In this document: piece by piece, positions 18,145-27,509 of the stretch | Layout: each line of letters opens with the position of its first letter | Numbering within the stretch: position 1 is the stretch's first letter | From: Aquilutibacter rugosus | GTDB taxonomy: Bacteria; Pseudomonadota; Gammaproteobacteria; Xanthomonadales; Xanthomonadaceae | Direction: 5' to 3' | NCBI RefSeq assembly: GCF_036541335.1 | Contig: NZ_JAZHBO010000001.1 | Span: 62,001 to 126,000 of the forward strand | Length of the DNA: 64,000 nt | Position numbers and translations under genes: made by a program | Notes under the pieces: generated by a model | Database searches by the model: none | What the model saw: the letters and a program-made list of their open reading frames with translations, nothing else | What the model was told of the DNA's origin: nothing

Positions 18145-18651
18145 ATGCGCACGCTAAATGCCCTGCTCCTGTCCGCCATCCTCACCGGTTCCGCCGTGTG
18201 GGCGCCTTTGGCCATGGCCCAGTCGGCCGTCGCCGATCAACCCATCGAACAGCGCATGAGCGCCGATGAATTCCGTGCCGCCGGCTTGAACAAGCTCAGT
18301 GCCAGCGAACTGGCCACGCTGAATCAGTGGCTCAACGGCACGTTGAAGACCGAAACCGCCAAGGCGACTCAATCAGCGCTGCAGATCGCCAAGACCAAGG
18401 CGCAGGGCTTCTTTGACTTTGACGGCAAGCGCGAGTCGATCCATGCGCGGCTAGTCGGCGATTTCCGCGGATTTTCGCAAGGTCGTGTGTACAAACTCGA
18501 CAACGGCCAGGAATGGGAACAGTCCGAAGCGGCTGAACTCAACGTGCGTCTGACCAATCCCAAGGTCGAGATGCGCCCCGGCATTCTCAACAGCTGGTGG
18601 ATGATCGTCGAAGGCTACAACACGCGCGCTAAAGTCCGCCGCGTCAAATAA
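18145..18651 (+). CDS. small exported protein, unknown function
   Basis: A 168-residue protein with a signal peptide (MRTLNALLLSAILTGS, probable cleavage after AMA). The mature part has a helical stretch (MSADEFRAAGLNKLSASELA) that recalls exported stress-related proteins, then a compact beta-rich part (IHARLVGDFRGFSQGRVYKL, then LNSWWMIVEGYNTRAKVRRV). Not recognized as a named family. The start ATG at 18145 gives a good signal peptide, so longer upstream frames are not supported. Divergent from relA and ends 3 nt from the convergent hrpA. Confidence 0.85.
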   Translation: MRTLNALLLSAILTGSAVWAPLAMAQSAVADQPIEQRMSADEFRAAGLNKLSASELATLNQWLNGTLKTETAKATQSALQIAKTKAQGFFDFDGKRESIHARLVGDFRGFSQGRVYKLDNGQEWEQSEAAELNVRLTNPKVEMRPGILNSWWMIVEGYNTRAKVRRVK

Positions 18652-18654
18652 GCC

Positions 18655-21600
18655 TTATCGCAGCAGCTGCTGGAGCCGATGCGCCAGTTTCTTGACGGAA
18701 ACCTGACGCTTGGTGCCCAGTTCCTGCGCAAACGTCTGCACGCGCAATTCCTCGAGATCCCAACCGAATTCCTGCCAGGACGACTGCGACAGGTCGGCCT
18801 TCGTCAGCGCATCGACAAACGGCTTGAGTTCCAGGAGGCGTTGCTGATCGCGTTGCGGATTGTCCTTGGCGCGCTCCGCCCGTAGCGTCATGGCCTTGAG
18901 ATAACGCGGATATTCACGCAACTGCGTGATCGGAACGCGACTCAAAAAGCCCTTGCTCGTCAGCGTTTCCAGATGTTTGCGCAGATCGTCCATGTTGCCC
19001 GAGGCCCAGCCCATCAGCTTGGTATCGAGTTGCGCGCGCACCTGCGCGGTGGCGGCCAACACGGTATCGGCCAACTGCCAGCGTTGCATCGCCTCGCGGA
19101 ACAGCTCTTTACTGACCTGCTTCAACTGCATCTCGAAGGCAGCACGGTCACGGACACTTAGATCGCTCGTGGCCAGTAGGTCGCTGAGCGCGCCTTCGAC
19201 CAGCTCCTCACGCAAGGCGTGGATATCGCGTTGCTCAATGGCGGTGTACTGCAATGCGGCCTTGGGATTGAGCGGCAACTGCTTGCGCGCCTGTTTGATG
19301 GCATCGCGCAGATGCAGACGCAGGAGGCGCTCGACACCTTGCGCGTGCAGCGTCTGTGCCTGTTCGCGATCGGCCAGCACTTGCACGCTGACGTGATCGC
19401 CATCGTCGCGCAGCGCCACGAAGCCAGGCACCCCACCTGCTGCACGCACCTGCAACGGCAGGGGCTCTACCGGAAACTCGGTCAGCTCCTGCTGCCGCAA
19501 ATTGGCGGTGGCCTGAGCGGCAAAGGCCTGCGCGGCCTGTTCGCCGTAACGTGACTTGAGCGCGTCCAGATCGCGCGACTGCGCCAGCACCTGTTTGCCC
19601 TTGCTGTCCGTCAGCTGCAAGTTGGCGCGCCAGTTCGACTCCAATGCGGCTTCGTCGAAATCGGTGGTGGCGATCGCCTCACCGGCGACCTTGCTCAGGA
19701 ACTTGGCCAAGGCCCCGGCCATCGAGTCCGCCGAGGGCGGCAGTCCGTGATTCCATTCGCCGTACGCTTGCGCAAAGGCCTTGGCAAAATCGGGGGCAGG
19801 CACCACGTGACGACGCAATGGCTTAGGTAGCGTTTTAATCAACGCGGCGGCCTTGCCTTCGACCAGACCCGGTGCGAGCCAACTCAAACGACTCGGGTCG
19901 AGTGCATTGAGCAGGTGCAAGGGCACCTTGATATTCATGCCGTCATCGGCGGCGCCCGGCTCGAACTGATATCGCACACCCAGACGTGCATCGCCCAACG
20001 GCCAATACGGCGGGAAGCGCTCCGCATTGGCAGGATCCGCAATCAGCAGATCGGTCAGCGACCATTGCAGCTTACGCCGTTCCTCGGGCGACTGCTTGCG
20101 CGTCCACTGATCGAGCGCCTGCACGTTGTGCACGTTGGGCGGCAGACGGTCCAGATACCAGCGCGCCATCCAGTCTTCATCGACAACGAGACCGGTGCGG
20201 CGTTGCTTGGCCTCTTCCTCGCGGGCCTGATCCAGCGTTTTGAGATTGTGGGCAAGGAAACTGCTGCGCGTATCGATCTCAAACGTCAACAGCGCATCGC
20301 GTACGAAGAGCTCACGGGCCTCCTGCGGATACAGACCACCGTAGTGAATCGGTTTTTGCGGCGCCAACACCAGACCGAACAGACTGATCTGCTCGCTGCC
20401 GAGTACCCGTCCTTGCGAACGCGACCAGCGCGGATTGAAATGCTTGCGCGCCAGCAGATGCGGAACGGCCTCGATCACCCATTCGGGCTCGATAGCCGCA
20501 TTGGTCAGGCCCCAGACTTTTTCGGTCTCAAGAATCTGCGCCGACAGCAGCCATGCCGGCGGCTTCTTGGCCAACGGCGAGCCGGGGAAAATCAGATACT
20601 TGCGACCGTGCGGACCGTCAAGACCACCCTTCTCGTTGCGATGCCCGACTTGCGTCGGAATGCCGGTAATCAGCGCCCGATGCAGTTGCGCATATTGCGT
20701 CGGTTCGAGCGTTTCGTGATCGTCATTGAGCGGCCACTTCTGCGCATCCATCTGCACTTTCAACTGGCGATGAAGATCCCGCCACTCGCGCATCCGCAGA
20801 AATCCGACGAAGTGCTTCTGGCACCAAGACCGTAGCTTGCTGCTGCTGAGTTCCTCGTGCGCTTGCTGATAGGCACGCCACAGATTGAGGATGCCGACAA
20901 ACTCGCTGCGCGGATCGGCAAACTCCGCGTGGGCTCGATCGGCCTCGGCGCGGCGATCCGCAGGTCGTTCACGCGGATCCTGCACGCCCAGAAACGCGGC
21001 AATAGTCAGCATTTCGCGCGTCACGCCACGCTCTTTGGAAGCGGTCAGCATGCGCGCCAGTTTGACGTCAACCGGCCACAGCACCATGCTGCGTCCGATC
21101 GGTGTCAGATGCCGTTGTTCATCAATGGCGTTGAGTTCCAGCAACTCCTGCCAGCCGTCGGTAATGGCCCGCGGATCAGGCATTTCCAGAAACGGAAAGC
21201 GCTCGATCTCACCCAATCCCAGAGCCAACATGCGCAGAATCACGCCTGCCAATGCGGCGCGACGGATCTCGGGATCGGTGAATTCCGGCCGTTGCTCAAA
21301 GTCATGCTGCGAATACAGACGGATGCACACGCCTTCGCTCAGGCGTCCGCACCGACCCATGCGCTGATTGGCACTGGCCTGGCTGACCGGTTCAATCTGC
21401 AGACGATCGATCTTGGCCCGCGGCGAGTAGCGTTTGATGCGCGCGACACCCGGATCCACCACGTAACGAATGCGCGGCACGGTGATCGAGGTTTCCGCCA
21501 CGTTGGTGGCGAGCACAATGCGCCGCTGCGGATTGGGATTAAAGATGCGGTCCTGATCCTTGGAGCTCAGACGTGCATACAGCGGCAGCACTTCGGTATG

Positions 21601-22578
21601 CCGATAGCGCTTTTTCTCCAGCACCTGATGCGCTTCGCGAATCTCGCGCTCACCGGGCAGGAACACGAGCACATCACCGCGCGGATCTTCCTGCGTGAGT
21701 TCGTCGATGGCATTGACCAGTCCCTGCAAGGCCCCGATGGCCTCGCCGTTCTCGGCGGTTTCCAGCGGGCGATAGCGGACTTCGACGGGATAGGTCCGGC
21801 CTTCGACCTGGATCACCGGGGCATCGCCAAAGTGCTTGGAGAAGCGTTCGGTATCAATGGTGGCCGAGGTCACAATGACCTTAAGGTCCTTGCGCTTTTG
21901 CAGCAGCAGGCGCAGATAGCCCAGCAGGAAATCGATATTGAGGCTGCGTTCGTGCGCCTCGTCAATGATCAGGGTGTCGTATTTGGACAGCCACTTATCG
22001 CCTTGGATTTCGGCGAGCAGGATGCCATCGGTCATGAACTTGATGACCGTGCGGTCGCTGACCAGATCCTGCGAACGCACCTGAAAACCGACTTGGCCAC
22101 CCAGTTCGGTCTGCAGCTCGGCCGCCACTCGACCCGCCACCGAACGCGCAGCCAAGCGTCGTGGTTGCGTGCAGCCGATTTGTCCGGCCTCACCGCGGCC
22201 GGCCATCAGCGCCAGCTTGGGAATCTGGGTGGTCTTGCCGCTGCCGGTCTCACCGGCAATCACCACGACCTGATGCTCGCGAATCGCCTTGATGATGTCC
22301 TCGGCGTGATTCGTGATCGGCAGTTCTTCGGCCAGGGTTGGATTCGGCAACTGGGCTTTGCGGTGTTCGCGCTTTTGCAGCGATGCACTCAAAGAATCGG
22401 CGAACTGCTTCTGCTTGGCCTCATCCTGCGGCGCTGCGGCCCATTGGCGGTGCAAATGGAACAGGCGCGAGCGATCCGACGCCATGCCCTGTGCAATGGC
22501 ATCTCGGGCGCGACGCAGCTCAGGAGTGAGCGCGATGGCGGCACCACGAACGGATTGCGATTTCTTTACTTTTTGCAC
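18655..22578 (-). CDS. hrpA: ATP-dependent RNA helicase HrpA
   Basis: A 1307-residue DEAH-box helicase. Walker A is GETGSGKTTQIPKLAL near 112-127 and the DEAH motif is LIIDEAHERSLNIDFLL. Later motifs are SATIDTERFS and LATNVAETSITVPRI, with the arginine-finger motif QRMGRCGR. The long C-terminal part (about 630-1307, DUF3418-like) is typical of the bacterial HrpA form. HrpA has been linked to mRNA processing and to rescue of stalled ribosomes. The gene stands alone between convergent and divergent neighbours. Confidence 0.95.
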   Translation of the reverse strand: MQKVKKSQSVRGAAIALTPELRRARDAIAQGMASDRSRLFHLHRQWAAAPQDEAKQKQFADSLSASLQKREHRKAQLPNPTLAEELPITNHAEDIIKAIREHQVVVIAGETGSGKTTQIPKLALMAGRGEAGQIGCTQPRRLAARSVAGRVAAELQTELGGQVGFQVRSQDLVSDRTVIKFMTDGILLAEIQGDKWLSKYDTLIIDEAHERSLNIDFLLGYLRLLLQKRKDLKVIVTSATIDTERFSKHFGDAPVIQVEGRTYPVEVRYRPLETAENGEAIGALQGLVNAIDELTQEDPRGDVLVFLPGEREIREAHQVLEKKRYRHTEVLPLYARLSSKDQDRIFNPNPQRRIVLATNVAETSITVPRIRYVVDPGVARIKRYSPRAKIDRLQIEPVSQASANQRMGRCGRLSEGVCIRLYSQHDFEQRPEFTDPEIRRAALAGVILRMLALGLGEIERFPFLEMPDPRAITDGWQELLELNAIDEQRHLTPIGRSMVLWPVDVKLARMLTASKERGVTREMLTIAAFLGVQDPRERPADRRAEADRAHAEFADPRSEFVGILNLWRAYQQAHEELSSSKLRSWCQKHFVGFLRMREWRDLHRQLKVQMDAQKWPLNDDHETLEPTQYAQLHRALITGIPTQVGHRNEKGGLDGPHGRKYLIFPGSPLAKKPPAWLLSAQILETEKVWGLTNAAIEPEWVIEAVPHLLARKHFNPRWSRSQGRVLGSEQISLFGLVLAPQKPIHYGGLYPQEARELFVRDALLTFEIDTRSSFLAHNLKTLDQAREEEAKQRRTGLVVDEDWMARWYLDRLPPNVHNVQALDQWTRKQSPEERRKLQWSLTDLLIADPANAERFPPYWPLGDARLGVRYQFEPGAADDGMNIKVPLHLLNALDPSRLSWLAPGLVEGKAAALIKTLPKPLRRHVVPAPDFAKAFAQAYGEWNHGLPPSADSMAGALAKFLSKVAGEAIATTDFDEAALESNWRANLQLTDSKGKQVLAQSRDLDALKSRYGEQAAQAFAAQATANLRQQELTEFPVEPLPLQVRAAGGVPGFVALRDDGDHVSVQVLADREQAQTLHAQGVERLLRLHLRDAIKQARKQLPLNPKAALQYTAIEQRDIHALREELVEGALSDLLATSDLSVRDRAAFEMQLKQVSKELFREAMQRWQLADTVLAATAQVRAQLDTKLMGWASGNMDDLRKHLETLTSKGFLSRVPITQLREYPRYLKAMTLRAERAKDNPQRDQQRLLELKPFVDALTKADLSQSSWQEFGWDLEELRVQTFAQELGTKRQVSVKKLAHRLQQLLR

Positions 22579-22678
22579 CGGGACTTCTGCGTAGAATTAG
22601 AGTAAGGACGGCAGCGCGCGGTTCAGTACCCGCAGCGGCCGACACCCTTATCGTTTGTCATTGTATTCGGAGACCCGT

Positions 22679-23224
22679 ATGAGCAAGACCAAGACCCAAA
22701 GCGCCACTAAAAAGGCGAGCAAGTCCAAAGCCCCATCTGCCGGTGTCGCCACTAGCGTGGATATTGGGATTACCGAGGCCAATCGCAAGAAGATTGCCGA
22801 CGGTCTGTCCGCCGTTCTGGCCGATTCGTTCACCCTGTACCTGAAAACGCACCAGTTCCACTGGAATATTCGTGGCCCCATGTTCAACGCGCTGCATCTG
22901 ATGTTCGAGACGCAGTACACGGAACAATGGACTGCGCTCGACGACGTTGCCGAACGCATCCGCGCGCTGGGCTTTAACGCACCGGGTACCTATGCGCAGT
23001 TCATCCGCCTGTCCACCATCAAAGATGAGCAGGTGCGCGAAACCACCGACTGGCAAGCCATGGTTGAACAGCTGGTGATCGGCAACGAGACCGTCTGCCG
23101 TGTGTGCCGCAAGGTACTCGATACCGCCGACAAGGCCGGCGACGACCCGACCGTGGATCTGCTGACCCAGCGCCTGACCGTTCACGAAAAATACGCCTGG
23201 ATGCTGCGTTCCTTGCTGCAGTAA
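22679..23224 (+). CDS. dps: Dps family ferritin-like protein
   Basis: Stores iron and shields DNA in stress. The 181-residue product has a Lys/Ser-rich N-terminal tail of about 28 residues (KTQSATKKASKSKAPSAG) that could bind DNA. The four-helix core has the ferroxidase signature KTHQFHWNIRGPMFNALHLM and, further on, YTEQWTALDDVAERIRALG, which supply the His, Asp and Glu ligands between subunits. The start ATG 22679 follows CGGAGAC. Expression control could not be read from the 100-bp upstream region. Confidence 0.93.
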   Translation: MSKTKTQSATKKASKSKAPSAGVATSVDIGITEANRKKIADGLSAVLADSFTLYLKTHQFHWNIRGPMFNALHLMFETQYTEQWTALDDVAERIRALGFNAPGTYAQFIRLSTIKDEQVRETTDWQAMVEQLVIGNETVCRVCRKVLDTADKAGDDPTVDLLTQRLTVHEKYAWMLRSLLQ

Positions 23225-23297
23225 GCGGTTTCGACTGGCGCGGCAATGCGCTGATTTCCGATAGCGGGCGATCGGACCGGGCTGCAATGTCGCCGTT

Positions 23298-25214
23298 ATG
23301 GAGAGCAGCCCGGAAGCGCACGCATTAGCAATTCTCAAGAACGTCTGGGGCTACGATGCGTTTCGTGGCCAGCAGCTGCAGATCGTGGCGCACGTGGGCG
23401 CGGGTGGCAATGCCTTCGTGCTGATGCCTACGGGCGGTGGCAAATCGCTGTGCTATCAGGTGCCGGGGCTAATGCGCGAAGGCCTGTGCGTGGTGATCTC
23501 GCCGCTGATTGCGCTGATGCTGGATCAGGTCGAGGCCTTGCAGGCACGCGGTATTGCAGCGGCCCTACTCAACTCGACGCTAAGTGACTCTGACGCCGCC
23601 ACTATTGAACAGCAGGCCCGCGACGGCACCCTGAAATTCCTCTACTTGGCGCCCGAACGGCTGCTGACGCTAAAGACCATCGCCCTGCTGCGCGAGTGCC
23701 ACATCGGACTGTTTGCAGTGGACGAGGCGCATTGCATCTCGCAGTGGGGGCATGATTTCCGGCCCGAGTATCGGCGTCTGATGCTGATCCGTGAGCAATG
23801 GCCCGAGGTGCCGCGCATCGCATTAACGGCATCGGCCGACGCCCCAAGTCGCGCCGACATCGTGCGGACCTTGGACCTGGAACAAGCAAGGCTATTTTTA
23901 GGCTCGTTTGACCGCACCAATATCTTTTACAAGGTTGTGCCCAAGCACGACGCGGAGCGTCAGCTGCTCGATTACGTGGCCGAGCATGCGCACGAATGCG
24001 GAGTGGTGTATGCAGTCTCGCGCGCCAAGGTTGAGGCGCTGGCCACCTTGCTGCGACGTCACGGCTACAACACCTCGATTTATCACGCCGGGCTCAGTGA
24101 TGCCGATCGCTCCAAAAATCAGCGGGAATTTCTGGCCTCCAAGCGCATGGTGATGTGCGCCACGATTGCGTTCGGCATGGGCATCGACAAGCCCGATGTG
24201 CGCTTTGTCGCGCATGTCGATCTGCCGCGCTCGATGGAAGGCTACTACCAGGAGACCGGACGTGGCGGTCGCGACGGCGAACGCGCCGAGGCGTGGCTGT
24301 GTTATTCGCCGGGTGACCGGTATCGCCTTCGCAAGATGATCTTGGCCAGCGATTCCTCACCGCCGCGACAGCGCATGGAACTGTTCAAGCTCGATGCCCT
24401 GCTCGGCTATTGCGAGTCCGCGGTGTGTCGCCATCAGACGCTGGTGGGTTGGTTTGACGAAGCGCATCCGGGTAGCTGCGGCATGTGTGATAACTGTGTG
24501 CCCGAGCGGACTTCGAACTTACCAATGAACACCGTGCCCAACGGGCATCGGGCGGCGCAGATGGCCTTGAGTGCAGCGTGGCGATTGCGCAATGCCGAGT
24601 GCACGCATCAGGCGCTGCTGGACACGCTGATGGGCCGAGTCACGGACCCGGTCTGGTGCCGCGATGCGGATTCCCTGGCCGTGTTCGGTAAGGGTCAGCG
24701 CATGGGATTGCGCGGATGGCAGGGCGTCCTTCGTCAGCTGTATGGGCTCGGTTATCTGCAATTGGACCCGCATCAGGTCAGTGCACTGCGGGTCTCGGAT
24801 AAGGCTATGCGTGCGCTCCAGCAGCGCGAGATTTTGCCCATCACCCTGCCCGCACCATGGGCGGCCGAACCGGAGAACCTCCCTATGCCCGACAATCCGA
24901 GTCATCAAACCCCTGCCGAGCGCACCCGCACGGCGCCCCGCGGGCCGTACCAGCCCGTCGACCTCACCGGCCTGTCCCCGGCCGCAACCGCCCGCTGGCA
25001 CCGTTTGCGCAAATGGCGCACCGACATTGCCAAGAGCATGCAGCTGCCCGCCTACATCGTGCTGCATGACCGCACCCTGCTGGCGATTGCCGAGCACGAC
25101 CCGGCGGACCTGGAATCCCTGGCCCTGATCGGCGGCTTCGGGCCCGTCAAACTGGAGAAATACGGGGCGACGGTGCTGGAGCTGCTGGAGGAGCTACGCG
25201 ACACTGTGCATTAA
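23298..25214 (+). CDS. recQ: ATP-dependent DNA helicase RecQ
   Basis: 3'-5' DNA helicase in recombination and fork repair. The 638-residue protein has Q-motif/Walker A (GYDAFRGQQLQIV, then LMPTGGGKSLCYQVPG), DEAHCISQWGHDFRPEY and ETGRGGRDG. The zinc-binding cysteines lie at CESAVCRHQ and CGMCDNC. An HRDC domain closes the protein (LPAYIVLHDRTLLAIAEHDP). A Pro/Thr-rich linker of about 45 residues separates the winged helix from HRDC. It lies 73 nt after dps; they may share a transcript but no firm signal shows it. Confidence 0.95.
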   Translation: MESSPEAHALAILKNVWGYDAFRGQQLQIVAHVGAGGNAFVLMPTGGGKSLCYQVPGLMREGLCVVISPLIALMLDQVEALQARGIAAALLNSTLSDSDAATIEQQARDGTLKFLYLAPERLLTLKTIALLRECHIGLFAVDEAHCISQWGHDFRPEYRRLMLIREQWPEVPRIALTASADAPSRADIVRTLDLEQARLFLGSFDRTNIFYKVVPKHDAERQLLDYVAEHAHECGVVYAVSRAKVEALATLLRRHGYNTSIYHAGLSDADRSKNQREFLASKRMVMCATIAFGMGIDKPDVRFVAHVDLPRSMEGYYQETGRGGRDGERAEAWLCYSPGDRYRLRKMILASDSSPPRQRMELFKLDALLGYCESAVCRHQTLVGWFDEAHPGSCGMCDNCVPERTSNLPMNTVPNGHRAAQMALSAAWRLRNAECTHQALLDTLMGRVTDPVWCRDADSLAVFGKGQRMGLRGWQGVLRQLYGLGYLQLDPHQVSALRVSDKAMRALQQREILPITLPAPWAAEPENLPMPDNPSHQTPAERTRTAPRGPYQPVDLTGLSPAATARWHRLRKWRTDIAKSMQLPAYIVLHDRTLLAIAEHDPADLESLALIGGFGPVKLEKYGATVLELLEELRDTVH

Positions 25215-25271
25215 CGAGCGGCCCACGGTCTTGCCGAGCCGCGATCTACGGGTTATAATTCTCGGCCTTGT

Positions 25272-25347
25272 GGGTCGTTAGCTCAGTCGGTAGAGCAGTT
25301 GACTTTTAATCAATTGGTCGATGGTTCGAATCCATCACGACCCACCA
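25272..25347 (+). tRNA. tRNA-Lys (anticodon TTT)
   Basis: A 76-nt cloverleaf including encoded CCA. The acceptor arm GGGTCGT pairs with ACGACCC, the D arm is GCTC/GAGC, and the T arm carries GGTTCGAATCC. The anticodon loop CTTTTAA has TTT at 25305-25307. Its 3' end borders an AT-richer island with integrase remains, so it probably served as an integration site. Confidence 0.97.
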
Positions 25348-25836
25348 TTTTTAAGGTGTTTTAAAGCTGGTTGTTCAGCTAGCTGTCTAAAATAGCCCAA
25401 AGCGTCTAAGACTAGTGTGCTGGCTTGATGGGTTTGACCCTCGCCCGATAGTGCTGTTTGGTCACCACAACATTGGTGTGAGAGCAATTCTGCGGCTTTT
25501 CGTCGGTTTTTGTCCTCTGAGGTAGCCGATGTTCCGAGCTCAAGCGAACGCCACGGACATTAACGCACTGTCCCGATTGCCGATGACGGTATTGCACTTT
25601 CTGATGTAGGCAAAAATGTGGTTCGACCCGAAGTCCGCAATGTTCATATCCCCAAATACGGGGGACGTTCGACGCAGTTTCACCCGATAGCCCTTCACTG
25701 TACTCCCAATAGGTCTCTAGCTCGGTCAGCAATCATCGCGGAGGCTACGTCTGTGTCCCTGCTAGCCGTACTCCGCCGAGGTGTGGACTCTGACGTAGAG
25801 GTGTGAAGCTATTGACGATAGCAAGTTCTTTTCGAT
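25348..25836. other. gene-poor left part of the tRNA-Lys island
   Basis: Between tRNA-Lys and the phospholipase-like pseudogene no intact gene is visible. The stretch holds only the 3' remnant of an integrase (minus strand, separate entry) and broken frames. Base composition is lower in GC than the flanking core genes. Confidence 0.7.
25412..25570 (-). pseudogene. 3' remnant of a tyrosine-recombinase integrase
   Basis: On the minus strand two overlapping frames together read KNRRKAAELL followed, after a one-base shift near 25480, by SHTNVVVTKQHYRARVKPIK and a stop at 25412. LLSHTNVVVTKQHYR fits the last conserved block of tyrosine recombinases (LxH...T..xY), with the catalytic His and the nucleophile Tyr. 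The upstream sequence is broken by stops in all frames, so this is a decayed end of an integrase gene. It sits 65 bp from the tRNA-Lys 3' end and points at it, as integrases often do. The match is by eye only. Confidence 0.55.
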
Positions 25837-26585
25837 ATGAAGAAGTCAACTCCTTATCGGAAGTCGACTTTTATGAGGGTGCGGCCGATTTTTAGATGTT
25901 CAATTCTTGCGCTCATATTCAGCGTAGTGATTGGCATTTTTGCAAGTCATGCGCCTACCGCAAAAGCAGTTTGGATATCACCCTCTGGCGAGATCTGTAT
26001 TCCAAATATCGAGATAATGACATATATATTAATGGTGAATACCAATACAGCGAACAGCAACAGGAAGGGTTTGAAAGTTGCACACCAGCGTTTGACTCGA
26101 CGCTTTATACAGAATATGACCAGAGTTGGTTCACTGGCGTCGGTGGTGCTTTCCCTCAATGCAGCGTAATTAGAGCATCGTTGCCCGCGAATTGCGATTT
26201 GAATAATCCGGCACCAATGGTGCCTCCAGATGGCTGCTCTTCTCCAGCCCCTGACGGATTGGGGCCAGTGTTTAGCGCAGGATATCAAACAATATTCAAA
26301 GCGGCGTGTGACGCACACGACATATGTTACGGAACGTTGGGTAGTAGTAAATATTCCTGCGACGCCGCCTTAGAGATTAATATGATTACGGACGCCTAGG
26401 CAATCATGTCCACTTCGGACTGGAACTCCTTAGGTTCAATCGTAGTGGCGCAGGCTGCTATATATCGCATTGCTTTAGTGTCGAATGCGCTTAATTTACC
26501 TGGACGAAAATTTGAGGCTGCTCAGGATAATGCAAGGTGTCGCGCAGCCGCCCAAGTGTTTAACGCCTCCGGATCGAATTGTTAG
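25837..26585 (+). pseudogene. secreted phospholipase A2-like protein, frameshift and internal stop
   Basis: The first frame gives a signal peptide (CSILALIFSVVIGIFASHAP, cleavage after AKA near 25969). The remainder lies in another frame from roughly 25970-26020 on. That second frame has PPDGCSSPAPDGLGP and AACDAHDICYGTLGSSKYSC, which matches the His-Asp dyad and Cys pattern of secreted phospholipase A2; the His codon is at 26316. A TAG at 26397 interrupts it, but the same frame continues to 26585 with AQAAIYRIALVSNALNLPGR and FEAAQDNARCR, a believable C-terminus. One shift and one nonsense codon (CAG to TAG would do it) thus separate it from a full gene. Assembly errors cannot be excluded. 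Confidence 0.6.
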
Positions 26586-26590
26586 ATCTT

Positions 26591-27451
26591 ATGAAAACGT
26601 CAGAAAGATCGTCAGATACAGCCCGCACGTTGGTGTCTATCGTAATCTCTGTGATTTGCGTCACAGCGATATTTGGCGCAACTGCTGCGGGGACACCCAA
26701 GCAGGTTGGTGCCGATGGGCAGGCGACGCGCAATGAACTGTCAGTTGAAACGTCGTCTAAAGCGAAGCGGGTGAATAAGAACTCTGTTCTGCCCAGTGGA
26801 AAGCAACGGCTTTCAGCGCAGAAAATCCTAACAATCGATCCGTCATTCGTCGCATTAAGTCCGGAAGAAAGCGATTGGCTGGATCAAAACGGATACCTTA
26901 CGCGCGAAGAAATGAGGGCATATCAATCGATGCCAATAAAGGCACTTGAGGCACTCGCGCTTCAGAAGGGCGACAATAATGCGCGGACTGCCCTGGGTAT
27001 CAGGCACTTGCGCGACGGGGAGCCATTCAAGGCAATGTCCGTACTCAATAGCGCGATTTCTCACGGATCACTCTCAGCGGTCGAGTGGCTGGCAACTGCA
27101 GAGAAAATGTACGCGCAGCAAACACTTCCGAGAAATCCGGTGAACATTCAGATGGCTGAAGGCTTCTATCTCGGCCGACTACAGCAAGCAGCTAACTGGG
27201 GCGACCACCGAGCACGCGTAAGAGTCGAAAAATTTAGGCAAAAAAACCTGGAGCCCGTCAACGATGACGTCATTCAGGGCTATGCAAAATCGTTTTCTGA
27301 TTCATCTTTGAGGGTTGCGGCGCGTGGGACCACGCTTGGCAGGCGCGCCAATATTCGCCCTAACGGGGATAAATGGTCCAAGCTTGACCAAGCTGCGAAA
27401 AACCATACCAAGAGCGCAGAACTCAACACGTTTGAGGTCATCATCAGATAG
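26591..27451 (+). CDS. exported Sel1/TPR-like protein of unknown function
   Basis: A 286-residue protein with an N-terminal signal or anchor helix (LVSIVISVICVTAIFGATAA), a polar linker, and a helical repeat part from about 85 to 225. That part contains ALEALALQKGDNNARTALGI, SVLNSAISHGSLSAVEWLA and LGRLQQAANWGDHRARVRVE, with the Ala/Gly spacing of Sel1-like repeats. The ATG at 26591 lies 5 nt after the end of the phospholipase-like frame, so the two were one operon. Proteins with Sel1 repeats sometimes neutralize secreted phospholipases; an immunity role here is inference only. Codon use is less GC-rich than in the core genes. Confidence 0.7.
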   Translation: MKTSERSSDTARTLVSIVISVICVTAIFGATAAGTPKQVGADGQATRNELSVETSSKAKRVNKNSVLPSGKQRLSAQKILTIDPSFVALSPEESDWLDQNGYLTREEMRAYQSMPIKALEALALQKGDNNARTALGIRHLRDGEPFKAMSVLNSAISHGSLSAVEWLATAEKMYAQQTLPRNPVNIQMAEGFYLGRLQQAANWGDHRARVRVEKFRQKNLEPVNDDVIQGYAKSFSDSSLRVAARGTTLGRRANIRPNGDKWSKLDQAAKNHTKSAELNTFEVIIR

Positions 27452-27509
27452 CCTCAGATTGAATTTAGTCTCGGGCGGGGCTTTTCCTTTGGCTGAACAG
27501 CGAGCGCGA

